Positions 1 to 10,424 are shown, counted from the stretch's first letter. The stretch: DNA of 64,000 nt from an uncultured Cyclobacteriaceae bacterium (GCA_937958005.1 CALGOB010000010.1:35324-99323), one strand, 5' to 3'. The notes: generated from the sequence alone by a model not told the origin. Numbers and translations: made by a program.

Positions 1-9
1 TTAGAATGT

Positions 10-537
10 GTGAATATCAAGTCACAAATTAACAAATCTCGCTCTAAAGAGAACGCCTGCTCAATTGCCAGATACATTGGGAACAATTCTAATCTTTTTG
101 CTGAACTTATAGAAATTCTTTTAGGTAACAATAATCAGCTTGCCTTGAGGGCATCAATGGTACTTGGCAAATGTACCGATCAATATCCTGATTTAATAAT
201 ACCACATCTTCCTGAATTACTTGATTGTTTAAACAAAGATGTAATAGACGGTGTAAAACGATCCATAGTAAGGGGGATCCAAGAAATAAATATTCCAGAA
301 GCTCATTTAGGTATTGCCACAGATATTCTTTTCAAACTGATCTCTGATTACAATCAGCCTATTGCGATAAAAGTTTTTACAATGACCTCTCTGTATCATA
401 TTTGTGTAAGGGAACCACTACTTAGTCAAGAACTTAAACACATCATTGAAGATCAAATGTCATTCGAAAGTACTGGGTTTAAAAATAGAGGAGCAAAAAC
501 AGTCCAAATGCTTAACTTATTAATTAGTCAACAATAA
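10..537 (+). CDS. HEAT-repeat-like helical protein, possibly N-terminally incomplete
   Basis: Alpha-helical protein of about 175 residues with regularly spaced helix pairs, for example around LALRASMVLGKC and IAIKVFTMTSLYHIC, resembling HEAT or ARM repeats. Such folds usually act as protein-protein or protein-nucleic-acid scaffolds; no catalytic motif is visible. The chosen start is GTG at 10, but the reading frame is open to the edge of the window (codons for L, E, C precede it), so a longer protein starting outside is possible. It stands alone: the next gene on this strand is about 400 bases away. The HEAT assignment is by helix pattern only, and the specific function is unknown. Confidence 0.6.
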   Translation: MNIKSQINKSRSKENACSIARYIGNNSNLFAELIEILLGNNNQLALRASMVLGKCTDQYPDLIIPHLPELLDCLNKDVIDGVKRSIVRGIQEINIPEAHLGIATDILFKLISDYNQPIAIKVFTMTSLYHICVREPLLSQELKHIIEDQMSFESTGFKNRGAKTVQMLNLLISQQ

Positions 538-940
538 ATAATTTTTAATAGTTAAAACGACTAAACCAAATAGTTTCATATACTTGATTTATTTTTTCAT
601 TTAAATTCTAACCCTTTAGGGATTAACTGAATTAGCTCTTAAAATTAAATAAGAATTTATTGTACACTCAGTGGACGTTTTCTAGATAAAAATCAAGCAA
701 TAATTAGAAATAACATAATTCTATAAATTTAAAAAAAAAGGACAAATGTTTTAAATGGATATTTTTCAGCTTTAAATATAGCTTGTTAACACCTTAAAAT
801 AATATTCATCACAATTATTAACGATCACGTAAATATTATCCAAGTCAATCACAAAACACAAAAGATTGATAATTCTTTGAAAAGCAATTAAATTCAAATA
901 GTATTGAAAAAAGAATATTTTAAATTTTAAGCAATATCTA
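538..940. other. Intergenic, no gene seen
   Basis: AT-rich spacer between the HEAT-like gene and the ABM-like gene. Reading frames here are short or antisense to the next gene and lack recognisable protein features. No tRNA-like fold or strong hairpin was seen. Confidence 0.5.
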
Positions 941-1240
941 ATGATCGCTAGAATTTGGCATGGAACTACCGCAATTGAGCACTTTGAGGAATATACTGAA
1001 CTCATGAAAACAATTGCTATTCCAGATTACAGTAAGACCCCCGGTTTTAAAGATCTAACTTTCTTAAGAAGCAAAATCAGTGGTGTAGCACATTTTACAC
1101 TAATTACCTACTGGGATAATTTAGAAGTAATTAAAAAATTCGCAGGAGAAGATTACACCAAAGCAAAGTATTACCCTGAAGACCGTAAATATTTATTAGA
1201 ATTTGAAGCAGAGGTCGCACATCATGAAGTCTTTTCTTAA
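941..1240 (+). CDS. Small ABM-fold (antibiotic biosynthesis monooxygenase-like) protein
   Basis: A 99-residue protein with the pattern of the dimeric alpha/beta ABM ferredoxin-like fold. It begins MIARIWHGTT, continues with a helix around FEEYTELMKT, then PGFKDLTFLR, a strand at HFTLITYWDN and a terminal HHEVF strand. Relatives include heme-degrading and quinone monooxygenases as well as many proteins of unknown substrate. The length matches single-domain family members. It is monocistronic, with about 400 bases empty upstream and 760 downstream. No cofactor-binding residues can be assigned, so the substrate is unknown. The ATG start fits the family's usual N-terminus. Confidence 0.75.
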   Translation: MIARIWHGTTAIEHFEEYTELMKTIAIPDYSKTPGFKDLTFLRSKISGVAHFTLITYWDNLEVIKKFAGEDYTKAKYYPEDRKYLLEFEAEVAHHEVFS

Positions 1241-1999
1241 TAGAAGTAATAAATGAATAGGTTAGTTATTTTTTACAAAATCAAAGTAAAAAATGAAGAC
1301 TCTTATATACCAAACCTTAAATCACAGTAAATCTATTCAAAAGAATTTTCTTTAAAATTGTCCAAACAACTCATAATTATCTATTCTAGAATTTAGAATT
1401 AATCATTCGTTAATGATTCCTTAGGCTTATTACCATGTTAAGTTATCGTAAAGGAATAGTTACTTTCTGAAAATTGAAAAACTAACTCTACAAATTGAGT
1501 TAATTAATATTCACCCCCCTACTAAAAGAAACTTTAGTGTTTTAATTTTATTGAAATAATCTGATTTCCTCTCAATAATTTTATCATTTTGATAACAAAG
1601 CATCTAGATAAGAATCAAAAAATAGTGTAGGCAACTCATCTTTCAAAAAAAAGGCAACTAATAAGATAAAATTTGGAAAAAATATTTAATAACGAATAAT
1701 ATTTGTGGACATTCATTTTCTTTTGCTAAGATTAAAATCAATAAAACAAATACTATAAATTGTGGGAGATTTCGATGATTTCTATTACTGATTTAGCAGG
1801 AATTTGACAATCAATGAAAAATTTTAAGTATTATTTCTGGTTTATCACTCTGTGATTGTAATATTAAGCAATGCTACAAATGTGATAATAATGTTATGAT
1901 GATTTACACACAAAATATCTCCTTAATTATGTAATACTTCAGCTTAGCGGGCAAAGCGCTACCTAATAAAATTTAACCGAATAATTAACGTATTTATTA
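1241..1999. other. Long AT-rich leader region of the giant secreted protein, no gene seen
   Basis: About 760 bases without a plausible coding region. It lies directly upstream of the 2302-residue secreted protein and probably carries its promoter and a long 5-prime untranslated region, but no promoter could be fixed with confidence. No riboswitch-like fold was recognised. Confidence 0.4.
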
Positions 2000-4900
2000 A
2001 TGAAAAATTCTACTAATTTTCCAAGAATTGTTTTTCTTGGTGTATTTTTTATGCTTTTTTCTTCATCCATTTTTGCTCAAAAAGATGAAGAAAGTTCCAG
2101 GAATCAAATTCCAACAATGGATCAAGTACTCAAGGATATGCAAAAAGGGCAAAAGTATAACCTTAAGAAAGTATTAAACCATAATCTTAAAGAAACCATC
2201 CCCAATACAGGTAGAAAGGATAATCCTCAATTAAGACAAGCTTTTGATTTAATGAGATTAAGAGATCCTAAGACTGGTAAAATTCCAGCTGGTATCAGGG
2301 AAAAAGAGCTAGATTATGTTCTTTCTCCTGAAGCCCATATGAGAGATGCAAAATTGCAATTAAAAAGTAAACGGTCTAATGGGTTGAGAGCTCCTGGAGA
2401 CATTTTAACTCCTTGGATTAACAGGGGACCATTTAATGTAGGAGGAAGAACGCGTGCTTTGGCTCTTGACATTAATGACGAAAATAGAATTTTAGCTGGA
2501 GGTGCATCAGGTGGTCTTTGGGAATCTACTGATTTAGGAGCTACATGGAGTCGAATTACTCCACCTCAAGATCACCCTACGATCACTGATATTGTTCAAG
2601 ATCCAAGGGATGGTTTTCAGAACATTTGGTATTATGGAACTGGTGAAGATGCAGGAAATGCAGGTGCTAGAAACTTTAGTGCAAGATTTGTTGGAAATGG
2701 AATTTATAAATCTACTGATAACGGCCAAACATTTAGTCCTTTAGCTGTTACAGTATCAAATACACCTCAAGGTTTAAGCACTGCTGAACCTTTTGAGGTT
2801 ATATATAATATTGACATAAATCCTGTAAATGGGGATTTATATGCAGCTACCTTATTTGGTATTTATAGATCTACAAATGGTGGAACTTCTTTTGAGCCAG
2901 TCCTTTTGAATGGTGGAGGTACTACTGTAGCTGGAGTAATCACAGAAAGCGACATTCATATTACAAGTACTGGAGTCCTTTATGCAGCATTAGAATCAAA
3001 TGCAACTGAGAGTGGAATCTTTAGGTCAACTACAGGTAATGCTGGAGAATGGACTAACATTACAGATGCAGGTTTTCCGACGGCATTTGGGAGAACTGTG
3101 ATAAGCACTGCTCCAAGTAATGAAAATGTTCTTTATGTTTATGCAACCAATACCGATGCAGCGCCTGTTAATGTTGACTTTTGGAAGTACACGTACGTTT
3201 CAGGTAATGGGACAGGAGTAGGAGGTACATGGGAAGACAGATCTGCAAACCTACCTGGTTTCGGCGCTCCGGTAGGAGATGTTGATACTCAAGGTGGTTA
3301 CAATATGTTTGTAGTTGTACACCCTTCAGATGAAAACATAGTTTTTTTAGGTGCAACTGATGTATTTAGATCTACTGATGGCTTTGCTACACCTATAACT
3401 TTAGCTGGATGGGTAGCTGGTTATAGCCCAAATAATAATATTAGTTTATATACTAATCATCACCCAGACAATCACGCGTTAATTTTTGTCCCTTCAAATC
3501 CTAATATGGCGATATCTGGACATGATGGCGGTTTAAGTATAACTGATGACATCTTAGCAACTAATCCTGGTATTGAGCCTGTAGCTTGGAACTCACTTAA
3601 CAATGGATACCTTACCACACAAGCCTATGCAGTCTCTTTTGGGCCTGGTGATCAAATTATGGTTGGATTTCAAGATAATAGTACATGGTTGACTACTTCT
3701 GCTGCTTCTGACGCTGTATGGAGTGATCAATTTAGCGGTGATGGATCTTATAATGCTTTTAATGATGATGGAACAGTCAGGTATTTATCCTCTCAAAATG
3801 GTCGGGTTTTCAGAATAACTTATGATAACGCTGACAGTGAAGTTGCGACTAGCTTTCAAGAAATTAGGCCAGCTGCAACTGTAAATCCAGCCACAGGGGC
3901 TTTTGATGGAATTTTTGTCAACCCATTTGAATTAGATCCGAATAATGATGAAATTATGTACTTTCCTGCTGGTAATGTAGTTTGGAGAAATAATGACCTC
4001 TTAAATGCAAACACAAGCGCAGGGTGGACAGAAATAACAAATGGAGTAGTTGCTTCAGGTAATATATCAACTATCAGTGTATCTACGATACCAGCCAATG
4101 TTGTTTATTATGGTACAACTACAGGTGGAATATATAGATTAGATAATGCCAATGTAGGTAATCCAACAGCCGTAGATATTTTCACAGGAAAAGGCCTACC
4201 AACAGGTAATGTTTCATCAATTGCGGTCGACGAAACTAATGCAAACAACATTTATGCTACTTTCTCTAATTACAGCATTCCTAGTATTTTCTTTTCTGAT
4301 GATGCTGGAGATACTTGGACTGACATAAGTGGTAATTTAGAAGAAAATGCGGATGGTTCAGGATCTGGCCCATCAGTTAGGTGGTTCAACATCGTCGGTA
4401 GAAATAATATCTATTTAACAGCTACCAGTACAGGATTGTATTCAACAACTACTATAGATGGTGCGAGTACTGTTTGGACACAAGTTGATCCGAATGGAAT
4501 TGGTAATGCAGTTGCTGAGCAAGTAAGGTCAAGAGAAGATGGATTAGTTGTTCTTGGAACTTATGGTAATGGTATCTACAGTGCTACATTTGAGGTTGAT
4601 AGTAACCCAGTAATAGTTGCCAATGAGATTACTAATATTGTTGTGGACGCCAATGATCCAGACACTGAAATTGATGTAAGTGCAGTTTTCTCTTCTACGC
4701 TTGCCGTTCCATTGGACATAACAGTAACAATAGAAAACAATAGTAACTCTTCATTAATTACTACTGATGTAGATGGAGATCTACTAACTTTATCTTATAC
4801 ACCAGACACTTTTGGTTCAGCAACTATTTCTTTAAGAGGTGATGATGGAAATGGTGGGGCTGTGATTACTTCATTCGAAGTTTTAGTAAACCCTTTTCCT

Positions 4901-7900
4901 GTTAATTCTTTTCCTTATCTAGAATCATTTGATAATGATGGTGGCGCGTTACCTGGAGGATGGGGAATTGTTAGTTTATCTCCTTTCAATTGGGCAATTA
5001 ATTCGGGAGGTACTCCATCAGCAGGTACAGGACCTTTAAATGATAATACAACAGGTACAACTGGTTTTTACCTTTATACTGAGGCCTCTGGACCTAATTT
5101 AGGGGATGAAGCATCTATCTTATCAAGAGAAATTGATTTAACTGGTACTACATCTCCACAATTAGATTTCAATTACCATATGTTTGGACCAACAATTGGA
5201 ACATTAAATGTCAATGTGATAACCACTACTGATACTACTAATGTCTTTACTTTGACAGGACAACAACAAGCAGCTCAAGCGGATCCTTATATTGAAACAA
5301 GAGTTGATCTTACTGCTTTTCAAGGTGAAGTCATTAGAATTGAATTTGAAGGCTTAAGAGGCGATGGATTTACAGGAGATATAGCAATAGATGATTTAAG
5401 CGTGGTGGATCTTTCATTCAATGACCTTCAGGTAGTATCAATAGATTCACATGTTGAAGGTGAGAGTGTCCTTGCCAATCAAGTCATCATTGCTACTTTC
5501 AGTAATTCTGGCATAAACGCACAAAGTAATTTTGATGTTGTTTATTCCGTAGGTGGCCTAGAAATTGGTAGGGAAACAATCACTACAGTTCTAAATAGAG
5601 AAGATGAATTGCAACATACATTTGCAATGCCATTCAATTTCACAACTCCGGGTCCAGTAAACTTGGAAGTAACCGTTGAATTAGCTACTGATGAAATTCC
5701 AGCAAATAATTCATTAGCTATTGAGCTAATTGTAGCAAATCCAATCACTGCTTATCCATATGTTGAAACATTTGATAATGATGGTGGAAATCTCCCTGCT
5801 CAATGGGCAATAGAAGATTTGTCACTTTTTGATTGGATAGTAGACAGTGATGGAACTCCATCAGGTGGCACAGGCCCATTAGGTGATAATACTACTGGTA
5901 CTGGTTTTTATGTTTATACAGAAGCAACTGGTGCAAACCTTGACGATCAAGCTTCCTTGTTAACTCCATATTTTGATCTAGACGGACTTACAGCTCCTGA
6001 ATTATCATTTGCATATCATATGTTTGGAGATTCTATCGGAACTTTGAATGTAAATGTTATTTCTATTTCTGGTGGTACAACTAATATTTTTACCCTTAGT
6101 GAGGAGCAACAGGCAAATCAAGATGATGATTATATTACGGCAATTGTTGATCTTTCAGCTTTTATTAATGACACTATCAGGATACAATTTGAAGGGATAA
6201 GAGGAAATGATTTCACTTCTGATATTGCTATTGATGATGTAGAAGTCTCAGATCTAAGTAATAATGATCTAGAAGTAGTTTCTATCGATTCTCCTGAGAG
6301 TTTAGTTTTTGGAGATGAAACAGTTTCTGCAACATTTAGAAATGCTGGATTAGTAGCGCAAAGTGATTTTGATGTAACATATTCAGTTAACGGTAATGAA
6401 ATAGATAGACAAACAATCACCTCTACATTAGATCCTGGGCAAGAATTAGAAGTAACATTTGCCACAACATTTGATTTCTCTGCAGTTGCAGCTTATCAAT
6501 TAGAGGTTGAAGTAATTTTAACTGGTGATGAGGTAATTGAAAATGACGCTATTCTTACAGAAGTAAGAAGAGCATTATTTACTGGTGACTATGTGATGAT
6601 CCAATTAGTGAATGGAAGTGCACTTAGTGCGCAAGGTAATCCAAACGTATTTGCTGCTAATGGTATTAATACACCAGTCTTTGTTGATTTCATCAGCGAA
6701 ACTGAAAGAGAAATCTCCATTGAATATGGATCAGGTATAGGTATAGGCCAAGGAGCATTTCCTTTTACTTTCACATTAAATGCGATGACTGGTGATGTTG
6801 TTTTTGGAAACGATCAATTTTCAGGACTTCAATTCGGTCCTACAAGACCTATTCTATTTAGTGCTGGAGCTACTCCGGGTGTATATGATCCAATGGATGA
6901 AAGTGCATTTACAATGACTTTAGTAGAAGATGCTAGTAACGAAGGTGGTGCAGGCCCATTCCAAGCATCATTCCAATTGTTTATGAATGAAGCACCTACT
7001 TTAATTGACTTAAGTAATGCTGAAGTAATGGATAACCTACTATTAGGGGAAACTATCGGTATTTTAACAACTACTGATGCCAATCCTAATGATAGATTTT
7101 CTTATTCTGTAGGTGGAACTGATGGAGCTAGTTTTGCAATAGGTCCTAATAATACATTAGTAAGTGCTGTAGAATTTGATGCTGCTGTTCAATCTTCATT
7201 TGACATCACTGTAATTGCTACAGATGCTGGCGGTCAATCAATAGATGAAGACTTTACAATCACAGTAGGAGATGGTACAGGAACCTGGACTGGAACAGTA
7301 GATAATGATTGGAACAATCCTAACAACTGGGATGATGGAGTTGTTCCAACTGATCTTCAAGATGCTGTTATTCCTGGTGGTGTTACTAATATTCCAGTGA
7401 TTATTTCTGGTGACTTTATTTTCATAAATAGCTTATTTGTAGAAGCTACTGGATCTATCTCTATTGAAGCTGGTGGTTTTTTAGCACTTATAAACAATTT
7501 ATCCAATGAGGGTTCTGTTTCTATTGCTTCTGGAGGTTCTTTAGCTATTATTGGTACAAGGAGTGGAGGCGGTACCTCTACATTCAATAGAAATCTTACA
7601 GGGAATAGTGCACTATCTATTGTAGGATCTCCTATAACTGGGTTGACAGTAGCAGATTTAAATGCAGATTTAATCTTTGGCTATGATAATACGAATCAAG
7701 AATTTACTAATGTACCCGTAGTGGAAGACTTAAATCCTGGCAGTGGTTATTTTGTTAGTTCTTTTGAAAATACTTATAGTTTAAGTTTTGAAGGTTCTCT
7801 AAATGCAGGTACTGTTAATGTACCTGTAACGGATGGAACTACTGGTGATGCCTTTAACTTGGTTGCCAATCCTTATGCTGCAAGTATTATTGCTAGTACC

Positions 7901-8908
7901 TTTTTCTTAAATGACAATAACACTGCTAATACAACTGGTAGTCTATATCTATGGGATGATGGAGGATCAAACACTGCCGGAAATGAAGGAAGAGGTGGTG
8001 ATTATGTAACAGTAAATAGCATGGGTGCTGTTTCTGGTGTTGTAGACTTAGGTAATGGAATAGATGGAACGAATGGATCTAGCGCTTTTATTGGTAGCAT
8101 TAATTCTGGACAAGGTTTCTTTATAGAAGCTACTAATAGTGGATCTGTTACATTTACACCTAATATGCAGGGAATAAACAACTTAGATGCTAATTTCTTT
8201 AGAACAGCTAATCAGCAGAATAATAGAAATATATTAAAACTATCTTTAGCTGGTGTTGATTCAGAAAATAGTAATCTATACAATGAAACCATGATTGGAT
8301 TTGATGCCAATGCTACAATTGGAGTGGATTATAGTTTAGATGCTAGGAAGTTTTCTGGAAATGAAAATATTTCTTTCTACTCTTTATTAGGTGATGAGTC
8401 TTATGCTATTCAAGCTTTACCTAAAGTTTTAGAAGAGACTTTTGAACTTCAATTAGCTTTTAATGTAGATGTAGCTGGAACTTACAAACTTTCTGTACAA
8501 GATTTCATTAATGTAGATGGTGAAGAATTTAAGTTATACTTAAATGACAACTTAGCTGGTCAATCATATGATCTTTCTAACCTAAATGACGTTTTATTCC
8601 AAACAAGTGCGACAGATCTTGACAAGCGTTTTACTATTACTCTAACACCAAATACTGTTTCTGAAATAGATGATAGTGAATTTAATGCTACTTCATTAAA
8701 ATTAATAAGAGGAAACTCTGAAAGTTTAATTATTGGTTACCCTGCTGCTTCGGAGCATGTTGTTATTCATGATTTAGCAGGTAAAACAATTTTTGATTCT
8801 GAAATGAACTTCGAAAATGCTCAAACAGTTGTTAAAACTAACTTTAGTAGTAATACTGTTTATATTCTTCGAATAAATGAAGAGGCAATAAAATTCATAT
8901 TAAAATAA
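2000..8908 (+). CDS. Giant T9SS-type secreted protein with beta-propeller, tandem adhesin-like modules and C-terminal sorting domain
   Basis: A 2302-residue protein exported by Sec and probably carried to the surface by the type IX system. Residues 1-26 are a signal peptide ending SSSIFAQ. Residues about 130-870 form a BNR/VPS10-like propeller; GGASGGLWESTDLGATW is the typical repeat. An Ig-like stretch follows (about 880-965). Two homologous modules start at about 972 and 1252; each has an N-terminal FDNDGG, a jelly-roll-like region with YHMFG, and a CARDB-like domain with NDL.VVSIDS. A cadherin-like domain sits at about 1673-1755, a WTGTVDNDWNNPNNWDDG segment at about 1760, and the last about 75 residues resemble a type A T9SS sorting domain. 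The propeller may bind or process glycans or proteins; the substrate is unknown. Confidence 0.88.
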   Translation: MKNSTNFPRIVFLGVFFMLFSSSIFAQKDEESSRNQIPTMDQVLKDMQKGQKYNLKKVLNHNLKETIPNTGRKDNPQLRQAFDLMRLRDPKTGKIPAGIREKELDYVLSPEAHMRDAKLQLKSKRSNGLRAPGDILTPWINRGPFNVGGRTRALALDINDENRILAGGASGGLWESTDLGATWSRITPPQDHPTITDIVQDPRDGFQNIWYYGTGEDAGNAGARNFSARFVGNGIYKSTDNGQTFSPLAVTVSNTPQGLSTAEPFEVIYNIDINPVNGDLYAATLFGIYRSTNGGTSFEPVLLNGGGTTVAGVITESDIHITSTGVLYAALESNATESGIFRSTTGNAGEWTNITDAGFPTAFGRTVISTAPSNENVLYVYATNTDAAPVNVDFWKYTYVSGNGTGVGGTWEDRSANLPGFGAPVGDVDTQGGYNMFVVVHPSDENIVFLGATDVFRSTDGFATPITLAGWVAGYSPNNNISLYTNHHPDNHALIFVPSNPNMAISGHDGGLSITDDILATNPGIEPVAWNSLNNGYLTTQAYAVSFGPGDQIMVGFQDNSTWLTTSAASDAVWSDQFSGDGSYNAFNDDGTVRYLSSQNGRVFRITYDNADSEVATSFQEIRPAATVNPATGAFDGIFVNPFELDPNNDEIMYFPAGNVVWRNNDLLNANTSAGWTEITNGVVASGNISTISVSTIPANVVYYGTTTGGIYRLDNANVGNPTAVDIFTGKGLPTGNVSSIAVDETNANNIYATFSNYSIPSIFFSDDAGDTWTDISGNLEENADGSGSGPSVRWFNIVGRNNIYLTATSTGLYSTTTIDGASTVWTQVDPNGIGNAVAEQVRSREDGLVVLGTYGNGIYSATFEVDSNPVIVANEITNIVVDANDPDTEIDVSAVFSSTLAVPLDITVTIENNSNSSLITTDVDGDLLTLSYTPDTFGSATISLRGDDGNGGAVITSFEVLVNPFPVNSFPYLESFDNDGGALPGGWGIVSLSPFNWAINSGGTPSAGTGPLNDNTTGTTGFYLYTEASGPNLGDEASILSREIDLTGTTSPQLDFNYHMFGPTIGTLNVNVITTTDTTNVFTLTGQQQAAQADPYIETRVDLTAFQGEVIRIEFEGLRGDGFTGDIAIDDLSVVDLSFNDLQVVSIDSHVEGESVLANQVIIATFSNSGINAQSNFDVVYSVGGLEIGRETITTVLNREDELQHTFAMPFNFTTPGPVNLEVTVELATDEIPANNSLAIELIVANPITAYPYVETFDNDGGNLPAQWAIEDLSLFDWIVDSDGTPSGGTGPLGDNTTGTGFYVYTEATGANLDDQASLLTPYFDLDGLTAPELSFAYHMFGDSIGTLNVNVISISGGTTNIFTLSEEQQANQDDDYITAIVDLSAFINDTIRIQFEGIRGNDFTSDIAIDDVEVSDLSNNDLEVVSIDSPESLVFGDETVSATFRNAGLVAQSDFDVTYSVNGNEIDRQTITSTLDPGQELEVTFATTFDFSAVAAYQLEVEVILTGDEVIENDAILTEVRRALFTGDYVMIQLVNGSALSAQGNPNVFAANGINTPVFVDFISETEREISIEYGSGIGIGQGAFPFTFTLNAMTGDVVFGNDQFSGLQFGPTRPILFSAGATPGVYDPMDESAFTMTLVEDASNEGGAGPFQASFQLFMNEAPTLIDLSNAEVMDNLLLGETIGILTTTDANPNDRFSYSVGGTDGASFAIGPNNTLVSAVEFDAAVQSSFDITVIATDAGGQSIDEDFTITVGDGTGTWTGTVDNDWNNPNNWDDGVVPTDLQDAVIPGGVTNIPVIISGDFIFINSLFVEATGSISIEAGGFLALINNLSNEGSVSIASGGSLAIIGTRSGGGTSTFNRNLTGNSALSIVGSPITGLTVADLNADLIFGYDNTNQEFTNVPVVEDLNPGSGYFVSSFENTYSLSFEGSLNAGTVNVPVTDGTTGDAFNLVANPYAASIIASTFFLNDNNTANTTGSLYLWDDGGSNTAGNEGRGGDYVTVNSMGAVSGVVDLGNGIDGTNGSSAFIGSINSGQGFFIEATNSGSVTFTPNMQGINNLDANFFRTANQQNNRNILKLSLAGVDSENSNLYNETMIGFDANATIGVDYSLDARKFSGNENISFYSLLGDESYAIQALPKVLEETFELQLAFNVDVAGTYKLSVQDFINVDGEEFKLYLNDNLAGQSYDLSNLNDVLFQTSATDLDKRFTITLTPNTVSEIDDSEFNATSLKLIRGNSESLIIGYPAASEHVVIHDLAGKTIFDSEMNFENAQTVVKTNFSSNTVYILRINEEAIKFILK

Positions 8909-8991
8909 AGATTATTTGTACACTCCATGTTGCATAAACAGTAACATGGAGTGTTTCAAAAAGAAATTGATCATATCAAAAAAATAAGTAA

Positions 8992-9177
8992 ATGAAAAAT
9001 TTAGATAAAATACTTCTCACCTTACTCGCATGTCTTGTAGTAACAACTACATTTGCACAAGGCCCTCCAGGCCCTCCTGCGACACCTATTGATGGAGGAC
9101 TTAGTCTTTTGTTAGCTGGAGGTGTTGCATATGGAGCAAAGAAGATTAGAGATCATAGACGAAGTAAGAAAGGGTAG
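8992..9177 (+). CDS. Tiny exported protein with PID-CTERM-like sorting tail
   Basis: A 61-residue protein consisting of a signal peptide (residues 1-23, ending TTTFAQ), a short Gly/Pro linker (GPPGPPATP), the motif PIDGG, a hydrophobic glycine-rich helix (LSLLLAGGVAYGAKK) and a basic tail (RDHRRSKKG). Motif, helix and basic end together resemble the PID-CTERM putative sorting signal of Bacteroidota, analogous to PEP-CTERM tails. Almost nothing lies between signal peptide and tail, so the mature product would be a minimal peptide. It begins 83 bases after the giant secreted protein and ends just before a strong terminator, so co-transcription is likely. A processing enzyme was not found in this window. 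Confidence 0.7.
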   Translation: MKNLDKILLTLLACLVVTTTFAQGPPGPPATPIDGGLSLLLAGGVAYGAKKIRDHRRSKKG

Positions 9178-9198
9178 AACCTGATTTTATTTCGTATA

Positions 9199-9245
9199 AA
9201 AAAATCCCATTATCTCTCAATTGAGAATAGTGGGATTTTTTTTTT
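9199..9245. terminator. Rho-independent terminator, probably bidirectional
   Basis: Arms AATCCCATTAT and ATAGTGGGATT with further pairing of CTCAA and TTGAG, flanked by A-runs on the left and ten T's on the right. It would end the transcript of the giant protein and PID-CTERM gene. Confidence 0.85.
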
Positions 9246-9290
9246 AAAAGCATCTCTTGATATAAAAGATGAAATTGTATCCTTTATAAG

Positions 9291-9473
9291 TATGGATCAA
9301 GCAGTAAACCTGTGGAATAGGAAAAAACTTTAAATCTATCCAACCCATAAAAAATAACATTTAAAATTTTAAGCGTTTAATAATCAAATACTTGACTTGA
9401 TGTTTGCTAAAGAAGTTTGAGTTTGAGAGCGAGCTTAGAGGAGCTTCCCCACAGATTTATTGCTTGATCCATA
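9291..9473. mobile_element. MITE-like element E with 25-bp terminal inverted repeats
   Basis: The left end (9291-9315) starts TATGGATCAAGCAGTAAACC and the right end (9449-9473) is its reverse complement with 23 of 25 bases matching. The 183-bp interior has no open frame. Size, AT-richness and inverted ends fit a miniature inverted-repeat element. Only one copy was found in this window. Confidence 0.7.
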
Positions 9474-9508
9474 AATATTACTAAGGTTTTATCAATCTCA
9501 ATAGCATA

Positions 9509-10264
9509 CTAATTTAGCCCAATCAAATCTAAATACTGGTTATAAACCTGAAGTGATTTCATTTCCATCTTAATGGTATTCGGTCTCATGTAACGTTCTC
9601 TATTTATTATACCTTCTACTTTTTCACCAGCCTTAGGTGCTGCTGGCTCGTTTACTCTTAAAGTTTTAATAGCATGTTCACTCCAAGCTAATAATTGAAA
9701 ACCAAGGCCATGTTGAATAGCTCTCCTATCTGTTTCAAATTCAAATTGATCCAGAAATTTCCAAGAAAGATTCCCAAACGTTACATTCAACATCTTAAAA
9801 AAGCTCCTTTGTTTGAAATCAGTAGAATGAGCTAATTCATGCCCTAAGACTCCTACTTGTGCATCAAAAGGCATATTTTCTAATAATATAGGACTAAATA
9901 ATGAATGCTCTTTTGTTCTAATAAGGATCAAATAAGTACGTTTATCAGGACGTCTAAAAAATGTACTCCAAATGGTGGGTCTAGAAACAAAAGGTGCTCC
10001 ATTTTTCCTTTTCTTAAACTTTATCTTTACGTTTTTAAGCTCCGGATAATGAGAAAGAGCAAGTAATGCCTGTAGTTCATATCCTTCAGGTAATTTTTTG
10101 TGATTACCAAATTCTTCCATCAAATCTTCTAAAACAATTTGAACTTTTATATTTTCATAGGATACAATTGGTTGTTGAGCATAAAGCATTGAATTCATAA
10201 GTATGAGAATCACAACCGTGGAAAACACTCTCTTCAAAATCATCGGATTTTTTTTATAAGGCAT
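9509..10264 (-). CDS. Secreted putative zinc metalloprotease (HExxH)
   Basis: A 251-residue protein with an N-terminal hydrophobic signal segment (about residues 10-30, ending NSMLYAQ). It carries a gluzincin-like signature: GHELAH at 141-146 provides two zinc-ligand histidines and the catalytic Glu, and FEFETDRRAI at 174-183 offers a candidate third ligand (E177, in an ExxxD context as in M48-like peptidases). The rest matches no family I know well. It is monocistronic, bounded by repeat element E downstream and a long repeat-rich gap upstream. An internal ATG at residue 8 (MILKR) is an equally good start and gives a tidier signal peptide. The substrate is unknown. Confidence 0.7.
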   Translation of the reverse strand: MPYKKNPMILKRVFSTVVILILMNSMLYAQQPIVSYENIKVQIVLEDLMEEFGNHKKLPEGYELQALLALSHYPELKNVKIKFKKRKNGAPFVSRPTIWSTFFRRPDKRTYLILIRTKEHSLFSPILLENMPFDAQVGVLGHELAHSTDFKQRSFFKMLNVTFGNLSWKFLDQFEFETDRRAIQHGLGFQLLAWSEHAIKTLRVNEPAAPKAGEKVEGIINRERYMRPNTIKMEMKSLQVYNQYLDLIGLN

Positions 10265-10424
10265 ATGATCAATATATACCTATATTATAACACAAGTAGT
10301 TTTTATCAATACAACTTCCAATATCTGACAATTTTCTCAAAGACCAATAGATCTACTCATTTTTTGAATAAGTCACTGGGTTTATTGTATCAATTATAAC
10401 AGCAAAATAATCCCAATTATAAAA

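Noticed and set aside
772..1005. 77-codon minus-strand frame
   Set aside because: Low-complexity hydrophobic and antisense to the ABM-like gene start.
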